Below the pieces are notes generated by a model. That model had not been told where the DNA came from, made no database searches, and was given only the letters and a program-made list of their open reading frames with translations. A stretch of DNA of 64,000 bases from CAYWKL01 sp964459095 (lineage in GTDB: Bacteria; Patescibacteriota; Microgenomatia; Daviesbacterales; UBA10151): contig CAYWKL010000002.1 in the NCBI GenBank assembly GCA_964459095.1, positions 22,412 through 86,411 of the forward strand. Reading direction: 5' to 3'. Of the stretch, positions 58,859-64,000 are shown piece by piece (within the stretch, counting starts at the first letter, position 1; the number at the start of each line of letters is the position of its first letter). The translations under genes and the position numbers were made by a program.

Positions 58859-58998
58859 TTTTCCTCCAAGCATTTTCTTACAATACTTAAACCCTTTAAA
58901 TGAACAATAGAATCATCATTTTGTCCACATTTGCTTCTTATGTATTCTTCCGCCTCTTTCAGATATCTTATACACTCTTTCTTATTTTGTTCATACAT
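58855..58998 (-). CDS. Small protein (47 aa)
   Basis: Helical and basic (KKECIRYLKEAEEYIRSK). Overlaps the gene before it; the end supplies the ribosome site of YopX 3. Confidence 0.5.
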   Translation of the reverse strand: MYEQNKKECIRYLKEAEEYIRSKCGQNDDSIVHLKGLSIVRKCLEEK

Positions 58999-59225
58999 TT
59001 CAAATCATCTTCCAAGAAACCCCAAGTGGAGCTATCCAACAATTCATTAGTTTTAAAATCATGAACATGAACCCATATATCTTTTCCCAGAGCATAAACA
59101 CCTCCATAAATATCCCTGTCTTCCTTGTCATCCTCAAAATGCTTTCCGTGCTTCAGGAACTTTGCGGAAAACTCTGTTCCTGTCTTGCTCAAAAACTTAT
59201 TTGCCTGCTCTTCATAGTCTATCAT
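58968..59225 (-). CDS. Hypothetical protein (85 aa)
   Basis: Alpha/beta (DIWVHVHDFKTNELLD). ATGA overlap with the preceding gene. Confidence 0.5.
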   Translation of the reverse strand: MIDYEEQANKFLSKTGTEFSAKFLKHGKHFEDDKEDRDIYGGVYALGKDIWVHVHDFKTNELLDSSTWGFLEDDLKCMNKIRKSV

Positions 59226-59308
59226 TCTTCAACACCTCCTGCTATACAATAACTTACATAAACATCATCTATCTTGCTCAACACACCCTTACATATAGGA
59301 CATTCCAT
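59222..59308 (-). CDS. Tiny zinc protein (28 aa)
   Basis: MECPICKG start; GGGAGGTGATG upstream. Only one CxxC. Confidence 0.4.
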   Translation of the reverse strand: MECPICKGVLSKIDDVYVSYCIAGGVEE

Positions 59309-59334
59309 CTTTCATCACCTCCCTATTTATGTAA

Positions 59335-59505
59335 TCAAATACCTTCCATTGGATGATTACATTCAGAACATACATAACAACCATAAGATAATGATGATTT
59401 AAAGATAGCATAAACTACTTTATCACAATGGTTACATAATCTTCTACAATCTTGTTGTTGAATTATACTTCCAAAATCATCCTCATCATCTATCAGTTTT
59501 TTCAT
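59335..59505 (-). CDS. Zinc protein (56 aa)
   Basis: CRRLCNHC...CYVCSEC, likely one to two zinc sites. The start at 59505 follows GTGAGGAG. Confidence 0.55.
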   Translation of the reverse strand: MKKLIDDEDDFGSIIQQQDCRRLCNHCDKVVYAIFKSSLSYGCYVCSECNHPMEGI

Positions 59506-59516
59506 AAATAATCTCC

Positions 59517-59651
59517 TCACTTAATCCAAACATATCCCTTGTACGCCATCTGGTATTCCTGCTTTAAGTATTCTGCTTCTTCCTTTGTATCGGCTTCGTC
59601 TATCTGTTCTGTTCCATTATCCCCATCATTCCACATTATTTTATATGGCAT
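59517..59651 (-). CDS. Small acidic protein (44 aa)
   Basis: Opens MPYKIMWNDGDNG after GAGGTGATTG. Helix EEAEYLKQEYQMAYKG. Confidence 0.5.
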   Translation of the reverse strand: MPYKIMWNDGDNGTEQIDEADTKEEAEYLKQEYQMAYKGYVWIK

Positions 59652-59661
59652 AACAATCACC

Positions 59662-60039
59662 TCAAAAATCTTTCTTGAAAGCAAACCCTTCAAAGTTATC
59701 TTTAATTGCCATCTCTTTAATAGACAGCAAGTATTGGTTAATTTCCTCCTTGTTATCATTTAGCTCTTTCTTGCAGTTAACTAACAAGGCAGTCTTATGC
59801 TCGTCATAACTTAATATGTTGTTTCCATTCTTCCTATTCAGCTTTTTGCATATATCACAGATTGCCCCTTCCTCTTCTGCTCCCCTAATTGCTTCATCAC
59901 CTAGCATTCCAGAAAACTTATCTGAAGCTACTGCTACATGCTTTGGAGTTATACAATAAGGATGAGGCACTCCAATCGTATCAACAACCTCAAAGTTCCC
60001 TTCTTTAGATTTACCATACTTCTTAAGTTTTTCTTCCAT
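59662..60039 (-). CDS. Hypothetical protein with CxxC (125 aa)
   Basis: GVPHPYCITPKHVAVASD, then CDICKKLN; mixed fold, perhaps one metal site (C, H, CxxC). No family recognised. Confidence 0.5.
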   Translation of the reverse strand: MEEKLKKYGKSKEGNFEVVDTIGVPHPYCITPKHVAVASDKFSGMLGDEAIRGAEEEGAICDICKKLNRKNGNNILSYDEHKTALLVNCKKELNDNKEEINQYLLSIKEMAIKDNFEGFAFKKDF

Positions 60040-60045
60040 CTTCGT

Positions 60046-60177
60046 TCACCTCTCCACGATGTTTAATTCCAATGTCTTTAAATCCAAAATCCCTAATTCA
60101 TACTTTTGTTTTTGATAATCATAACTTATGACTATCTCTTTATCCCCAGCTACCACATTGATTAAGTTTAGTTTCAT
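60046..60177 (-). CDS. Small beta-rich protein (43 aa)
   Basis: GAGGTG lies upstream. Short strands (KEIVISYDYQKQKYELGIL). Ends at the ribosome site of the next gene. Confidence 0.45.
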   Translation of the reverse strand: MKLNLINVVAGDKEIVISYDYQKQKYELGILDLKTLELNIVER

Positions 60178-60317
60178 ACTGAACACCTCAACTTCCTTAT
60201 GCTGTTTGAATGAAATGCACTCTTCACTTCATCAACACCCAAATTCAAACCTTTCATAAACTTAAATAATTCAAGCCTCCTCTTCAGGCTTAAATCAATC
60301 TCATATATCTTCTTCAT
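60174..60317 (-). CDS. Small basic protein (47 aa)
   Basis: LKRRLELFKFMKGLNLGVDEVKSAF, perhaps a short HTH. ATGA overlap at the end. Confidence 0.45.
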   Translation of the reverse strand: MKKIYEIDLSLKRRLELFKFMKGLNLGVDEVKSAFHSNSIRKLRCSV

Positions 60318-60427
60318 CTTCTCCACCTCTTTAATGTTCTGATTATTAAAACTACTAAAAAGCTCTCAATCAAATCACCCAAGAGCCAATTCACGCCTGA
60401 ATATGTTCCAGTTAACATTCTGGGCAT
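60314..60427 (-). CDS. Small membrane peptide (37 aa)
   Basis: One hydrophobic stretch (LLGDLIESFLVVLII) then arginines. Overlaps both neighbours. Confidence 0.4.
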   Translation of the reverse strand: MPRMLTGTYSGVNWLLGDLIESFLVVLIIRTLKRWRR

Positions 60428-60513
60428 CTCTCCAAGTGGTAATCTCCCTCGTCAAAAGTTATCGGCTCGTTTGCAACCTTTATATATTTTTGGTCATAAC
60501 AATATGGGCACAT
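60412..60513 (-). CDS. Tiny zinc-ribbon (33 aa)
   Basis: CPYC at the start, CPEC at the end. AGAGGTG lies upstream. Confidence 0.5.
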   Translation of the reverse strand: MCPYCYDQKYIKVANEPITFDEGDYHLERCPEC

Positions 60514-60526
60514 TTTTATTCACCTC

Positions 60527-60631
60527 TTAAACCATTGTATGGCATAAACATTCACAATCGTTGCCATCAATATTATCCAGCTCTGTCCCGCACTCTTCGC
60601 AAACCATATCATTCACGCAATTTTCTAACAT
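60527..60631 (-). CDS. Tiny cysteine-rich protein (34 aa)
   Basis: CEECG and CECLC. GGGGTGAGG lies upstream. Metal-binding likely. Confidence 0.5.
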   Translation of the reverse strand: MLENCVNDMVCEECGTELDNIDGNDCECLCHTMV

Positions 60632-60638
60632 CTTAACC

Positions 60639-60857
60639 TCACCCCTCAATACTTTCTTCATCGGCATAGAGGTTGCAGCTTTCCCTTCTTGCTGACATCA
60701 AATCCACTTCCCTCTGCATTTCCAATTCCCTTAATCTATTCTGGAACTCAATGGTTTCTTTCTGCTCTCTGCCATTAAGCTTCCTTGCCGCTTCCCCGCT
60801 CAATCTTGAGTCGGCAGGGATTACACTAACAACTCCTACACATTCAAATTCTTTCAT
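60639..60857 (-). CDS. Helical protein (72 aa)
   Basis: ARKLNGREQKETIEFQNRLRELE; a coiled-coil-like middle. No family recognised. Confidence 0.5.
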   Translation of the reverse strand: MKEFECVGVVSVIPADSRLSGEAARKLNGREQKETIEFQNRLRELEMQREVDLMSARRESCNLYADEESIEG

Positions 60858-60859
60858 TG

Positions 60860-61018
60860 TTATTCACACTCCCTACAAATTTTATATCTTAGTTCTTTCT
60901 CTGTTCTTAATTCTCTGCCACATAAACAATACTCATTATGGCAATTACATCCGCAATTCCGCCTACAACCTCTTTGGGTTCCCTTTCCACATTCATCTTT
61001 ATGTATTCCCATATTCAT
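60860..61018 (-). CDS. Cysteine-rich metal-binding protein (52 aa)
   Basis: CGKGTQRGCRRNCGCNCHNEYCLCG...CREC, nine cysteines in 52 residues. GAGGTG lies upstream of the ATG at 61018. Confidence 0.6.
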   Translation of the reverse strand: MNMGIHKDECGKGTQRGCRRNCGCNCHNEYCLCGRELRTEKELRYKICRECE

Positions 61019-61025
61019 AATCACC

Positions 61026-61220
61026 TCATACTCTTTGGTATACAACATCATTATAAGTCTTGCCTTCCTTAACCAAATCCTTGTAGTATTCCATCTCAAA
61101 ATCATTTAATTCAAACCTATTGTTGGGGTTATAAATATCCCTCAACTCTTTAAGCCTCTCGTCAAAGAAGCACAATATGTTTTCATCTGCGTGTTCCACT
61201 ATCGGCAGTTCTTTAACCAT
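61026..61220 (-). CDS. Acidic protein (64 aa)
   Basis: Opens MVKELPIVEHADENILC after GAGGTG. Helical. Unknown. Confidence 0.5.
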   Translation of the reverse strand: MVKELPIVEHADENILCFFDERLKELRDIYNPNNRFELNDFEMEYYKDLVKEGKTYNDVVYQRV

Positions 61221-61225
61221 TTTAA

Positions 61226-61345
61226 TCACCTCACTAAACTATCTCCTTTAAACCCTGTGTGTTTTGTTTCTGAGGTATGCTCTTTAAAATCTTTATCATC
61301 TCCTACAAACCCACATTGGTTACAATAAGTTAATTCATCTTTCAT
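61226..61345 (-). CDS. C2H2-like zinc mini-protein (39 aa)
   Basis: CNQCGF...EHTSETKH has the spacing of a short zinc finger. GAGGTG lies upstream. Confidence 0.55.
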   Translation of the reverse strand: MKDELTYCNQCGFVGDDKDFKEHTSETKHTGFKGDSLVR

Positions 61346-61385
61346 TCTTATTCACCTCACACTATCCCAAAGCATTCTTTGAGAT

Positions 61386-61535
61386 TTATTCGTCATAAAT
61401 AATCCTTACACTTCTAGGGAATATATAAGTATTAGGTATCTTATGGCTACACTCAGTACACCTATAATGGGCTATATTATCCCTCGTATGTCTCGAATTC
61501 TCGTATATTGCTAAAACTTGTTTATGCTCGCACAT
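61386..61535 (-). CDS. Zinc protein (49 aa)
   Basis: CEHKQ...CTECSHKI. Matches the small CEH..CxxC proteins common in phages. Confidence 0.55.
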   Translation of the reverse strand: MCEHKQVLAIYENSRHTRDNIAHYRCTECSHKIPNTYIFPRSVRIIYDE

Positions 61536-61538
61536 CTT

Positions 61539-61673
61539 TCACACCTCCATTACCTTAAACTCATCTTTGAGATTAATAATATTTAAGCAATGTTCCGACC
61601 AATGCTTATAACAAATATCCTTGCCATAATAATTTAAATGAATATCCTTCTGCTTGCAGTATTTGATGCACAT
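61539..61673 (-). CDS. Zinc protein of phage type (44 aa)
   Basis: CIKYCKQKDIHLNYYGKDICYKHW, a C..C...C..H finger. GAGGTGTG precedes the next gene. Confidence 0.55.
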   Translation of the reverse strand: MCIKYCKQKDIHLNYYGKDICYKHWSEHCLNIINLKDEFKVMEV

Positions 61674-61678
61674 AGAAA

Positions 61679-61834
61679 TCACCTTTCCATTCCATTCAGT
61701 TTTAAATATTTCAAAACCTTTCTTTTCTCTTCATAGTTTAAATCCTTAAAAGAGCACTTGAAGTAATTATTTGATACAAACTCCTTTAAGTCTATATCCT
61801 CGCTGAATCCTTTTGTGTTAAATCCATAAACCAT
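61679..61834 (-). CDS. Small helical protein (51 aa)
   Basis: GGTGATGCAAA lies upstream. KEFVSNNYFKCSFKDLNYEE, then a basic helix. Unknown. Confidence 0.5.
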   Translation of the reverse strand: MVYGFNTKGFSEDIDLKEFVSNNYFKCSFKDLNYEEKRKVLKYLKLNGMER

Positions 61835-61840
61835 TTTGCA

Positions 61841-62050
61841 TCACCCTATTGTTCCCATCTTGTTTATGTGAGCAATCATATCCTTAATGTTAACCTTGAC
61901 TTTATGCTTCAGATTATGTTTTCTGCAATCTTCAATCTGATTCTTGTTCTCTTCCTTTATCTTAAGGTTATACTTTCCGGTTTCCTCAATCTGCTTCCTT
62001 TGAGCTTCCAACTCCTCAACCATCTTATTAAGAATATCTGCTTCCTTCAT
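61841..62050 (-). CDS. Helical protein with 'CRKxNL' repeats (69 aa)
   Basis: QIEETGKYNLKIK and QIEDCRKHNLKHK are two copies of the unit seen three times at 53230-53580, here in a shorter charged helix. Confidence 0.55.
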   Translation of the reverse strand: MKEADILNKMVEELEAQRKQIEETGKYNLKIKEENKNQIEDCRKHNLKHKVKVNIKDMIAHINKMGTIG

Positions 62051-62051
62051 A

Positions 62052-62099
62052 TTACATCAAACCTTTGATAATCCTACCACAATCTTGGCATTCACACAT
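62052..62099 (-). CDS. Possible 15-aa cysteine peptide
   Basis: GAGAGGTGAATAAAG lies before ATG, then CECQDCG. Well placed but very short. Confidence 0.25.
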   Translation of the reverse strand: MCECQDCGRIIKGLM

Positions 62100-62105
62100 C
62101 TTTAT

Positions 62106-62387
62106 TCACCTCTCCTGCTTGTATCCCTTAAACCTAAATTGTGTAGAAAATTTACCAAAATCAATATCACCCTTCTGATAGAGCATTATGTAATCCAATG
62201 CTTCCTTAATGCGTTCTATCGTGCCTTTCAGTCTGACTATCATAGCGGTATAAGAAGCCCGTTTCGTGTTGCTTTCAGTCCTCACAATAGCCGACTTATA
62301 GCCGTTAATCATCTGCTCGTATTTCAGAATTAAAACCTCTAACCTCAACTTAATCTGGTTGTATCTCAATTTGATTACCTCAAGCAT
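62106..62387 (-). CDS. Helical basic protein (93 aa)
   Basis: Long helices (LRYNQIKLRLEVLILKYEQMI), ends basic. Overlaps the gene before it by 13 bases. Confidence 0.55.
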   Translation of the reverse strand: MLEVIKLRYNQIKLRLEVLILKYEQMINGYKSAIVRTESNTKRASYTAMIVRLKGTIERIKEALDYIMLYQKGDIDFGKFSTQFRFKGYKQER

Positions 62388-62614
62388 TTAAGAACTTGCT
62401 TTGCTAATTGCTCGTGCTTATTATTCTTGGTTTTGAAATCAGTTACTAACTGACTAAACCTTCTTTGTGTTTGTATATCCACAATTCTCTTTCCGACTAA
62501 CTGAACCTTAAGCCTATCCTTAATCCAAGTGGAACTGCTTAAGCGTTTGTATCCCAATTGCTTAAACCCTTCAGGATTAGCTTTGTTCCCTACTTTAATG
62601 TGTTCTGGTCGCAT
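62375..62614 (-). CDS. Basic protein (79 aa), first gene of the run
   Basis: GAGGTGAAAG lies before the ATG at 62614. GFKQLGYKRLSSSTWIKDRLKVQLVGKRIVDI may be a small nucleic-acid-binding fold. TATA-like AATATTTATAATA at 62645-62657 gives a short leader. Confidence 0.55.
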   Translation of the reverse strand: MRPEHIKVGNKANPEGFKQLGYKRLSSSTWIKDRLKVQLVGKRIVDIQTQRRFSQLVTDFKTKNNKHEQLAKQVLKCLR

Positions 62615-62965
62615 TGCTTTCACCTCATAGTTTGGTTTTATGAATATTATAAATATTTTCAAAAAATCAAAGGAGGTTAAGGATAAGGTTTTATGGCTAT
62701 CATACGCTACACGTTTAGGTATCGGAATATTCTGCATAGCGGCTTCAAATCCCCTGATAGCGTTAAGTTATCAGTTTATATGAGTTGCACTATGGAGTTT
62801 GTGGTATAGACTTCCTTTAAGTTTTCCCGAAGGAAATTAGGACAGCTTCCATTACACTATCCCTAAACCTAAAGCATAGCGATAGCTTTGTGCTTACCCC
62901 TAACCTCAAAAAAAAGTTGTTGTAGAACTATCTTGACTGCCCCTGCCTATTCCTGATTAAGAGCC
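62615..62965. other. Non-coding, hairpin-rich stretch
   Basis: No gene seen. Contains the promoter above and short perfect hairpins (CTGATA/TATCAG, TTCCTT/AAGGAA, AAAGC/GCTTT). Also holds one arm (62900-62951) of an imperfect inverted repeat whose other arm lies at 63325-63370, on the far side of the next gene. Confidence 0.6.
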
Positions 62966-63298
62966 TTATTTACTCCACATTATAATAGGGTGGCTCTTAA
63001 CTGCCCCATCATTAAAGGTTTTCGTAATAAAAACCTTTGTGTGTCCCCCTTTGGTAATCTCAAGGCTATCAACATTGATAGACCTGATTTTACCCCCTGC
63101 GTTGTATTTCTTCCTCTCATAGATAGATTTAACGAACTTAATAACTTTTAGGTTATCCGTTCCTGTTACCTCTACCTGTGCTTTGTTGGTAGCCCTAACT
63201 CTTTGAGCTTCCAATTCGTTTAACCTTTCGGTTAATGTTTGCACTACATTAGTTAGCTGTAGTACAGCTTTTCCCATATCTAACTTTTGTTCTGCCAT
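62966..63298 (-). CDS. Hypothetical protein bracketed by inverted repeats (110 aa)
   Basis: Coiled-coil start (LQLTNVVQTLTERLNELEAQ) and beta-rich, basic end (FITKTFNDGAVKSHPIIMW). CAGGTGAAC lies upstream. Inverted arms flank it on both sides. Confidence 0.55.
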   Translation of the reverse strand: MAEQKLDMGKAVLQLTNVVQTLTERLNELEAQRVRATNKAQVEVTGTDNLKVIKFVKSIYERKKYNAGGKIRSINVDSLEITKGGHTKVFITKTFNDGAVKSHPIIMWSK

Positions 63299-63800
63299 GT
63301 TTGTTCACCTGTTTCGGTTTAGTAAATAGGCAGGAACTAAAGTCATAGTCCTACAACTTTTAGAGGTTAGCTTTTAGAGAATATTCAGAAATCCGTTAAG
63401 ACTAACTTAATCAGAAATAACACCCAATACCTACGGCATTTCAGCAAGTAGGTATCAGTAAGATTACCTCATATCCTCGCCGAGCTTCTGCTACCTTCAC
63501 GCATTTAGTCACTCTGCTTCCTACTTCATCACGCCCTACGGCAACCATCTAAAGCTACCGCTCACTCTTAAAGTCTTGGCGGGGGACTTTTCGTCATTAG
63601 CAGTTAGTAACAAAACTAACCTGATGAGCCTCGACTCTTCAAGTCAGTTAATAGCACTTAAGCTATTCAGCCCTGCTTTTCCTGTGCCACAAGAATGATT
63701 TTTTCCAACCTTATAATGTTACCACTATAAAGTTATATCCTGCGGTTATCTGTCCAAGAACTTACCGCCGTTCTTAAATCGTCGGTAACTTCCAAGATAA
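63299..63800 (-). ncRNA. Candidate structured RNA or long leader
   Basis: About 500 bases without a credible gene and less AT-rich than usual for intergenic DNA here. At least four perfect hairpins occur in a row: ATACCTAC/GTAGGTAT (63427-63455), GTTAGT/ACTAAC (63603-63620), AATAGC/GCTATT (63650-63667) and AAGAAC/GTTCTT (63756-63775). TATA-like ATTTATATACT lies near 63825-63836 on the minus strand. No match to a known RNA class could be made. Confidence 0.4.
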
Positions 63801-64000
63801 CAAAATGTATAAAGATTGTTTAGTATATAAATCTTTTGGTTTTCACTTACGAAAGATTTAAATAATACCACTACTACATAACCACAATACTTATATACTA
63901 CCTTTATAAATAAAACTTTTAGCTTATAAACAAAATATACCAAAATAATCACTAATCAGTAGTATTTATCATTAATAGGTAATTGTTGCTACTATAAGGT
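63801..64000. promoter_or_regulatory. AT-rich region with several TATA-like boxes
   Basis: Minus-strand TATA-like sequences (TTTATATACT, CTTTATACA, TATTTATAAAG) suggest one or more promoters for the leftward run. No gene is supported up to the window end. Confidence 0.4.

Noticed and set aside
61429..61439. Sixth copy of the operator motif (ATTAGGTATCT)
   Set aside because: It differs in the last bases and lies inside a coding region, so chance is the better explanation.
63560..63610. RNase P RNA core on the minus strand
   Set aside because: GACGAAAAGTCCCCC resembles the conserved start, but the remaining conserved blocks could not be found in order.
63600..63650. Hammerhead ribozyme
   Set aside because: CTGATGAG is present beside a hairpin, but the GAAA part and the cleavage-site triplet are not in the right places.
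63746..63952. A 68-codon minus-strand frame
   Set aside because: It runs through AT-rich promoter-like DNA and a hairpin; composition (Y, V, K, F runs) is that expected from such DNA. No ribosome site.
1..64000. CRISPR array, tRNA or rRNA genes
   Set aside because: No regularly spaced repeats of 24-40 bases and no cloverleaf or rRNA sequence was seen by eye. A tRNAscan and CRISPR search would be decisive.

Overview
This AT-rich window looks like part of an archaeal extrachromosomal element, most likely a virus or large plasmid. The archaeal signs are: Orc1/Cdc6-type origin boxes in a gene-free AT-rich stretch near 17.2-17.7 kb; TATA boxes placed about 25-30 bases from start codons (leaderless or nearly so); an archaeal-size pyruvoyl-type SpeD; ribbon-helix-helix regulators; a HerA/VirB4-like ATPase; and an IS200/IS605-type TnpB element. 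There are no rRNA or tRNA genes and hardly any cellular housekeeping genes. Genes are packed tightly, often with ATGA or TAATG stop-start overlaps and strong GGTGA/GGAGG ribosome sites. More than 60 genes are shorter than 60 codons, and many of those are tiny zinc-ribbon proteins.

Layout. (1) 1-12.9 kb, + strand: a packaging/transport-type ATPase cut by the window edge, then a long series of exported, membrane-anchored and small membrane proteins, several zinc proteins, an ASCH-domain protein and a glycosyltransferase. This resembles a virion or membrane-complex module. (2) 12.9-30.8 kb, - strand: small secreted proteins and lipoproteins, zinc proteins, the origin, a disrupted SPFH/flotillin-like gene, a P-loop ATPase with an HNH gene beside it, RHH regulators, a multi-winged-helix protein and a MazG-like protein. 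(3) 30.96 kb: speD, alone on the + strand with a divergent promoter. (4) 31.4-62.6 kb, - strand: a huge run of small accessory genes. It holds three YopX proteins, a short PCNA-like protein, a DUF559/Vsr-like nuclease, a MoxR AAA ATPase plus HExxH/VWA protein pair heavily invaded by homing elements, a DUF932-like protein, a nucleotidyltransferase and a solitary TnpB element. (5) 62.6-64 kb: two non-coding, hairpin-rich stretches around one gene.

Most unusual points. A short peptide, K-x-x-V-[IVL]-x-R-L-x-[GN], recurs at the N-terminus, inside, or at the C-terminus of about 18 otherwise unrelated proteins between 32.8 and 57.3 kb. Two HNH genes sit directly after the VWA and MoxR genes, and each ends with a synonymously recoded copy of the C-terminus of the gene it follows, while the VWA gene also carries an intein. 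The TnpB element appears to have landed exactly in a stop codon. A repeated operator-like motif links an RHH gene to three other promoters. Several genes at 15.8-16.5 and 24.8-25.9 kb are framed by inverted repeats and share repeat joints.

Functions are mostly inferred by eye from motifs; most small genes cannot be named.
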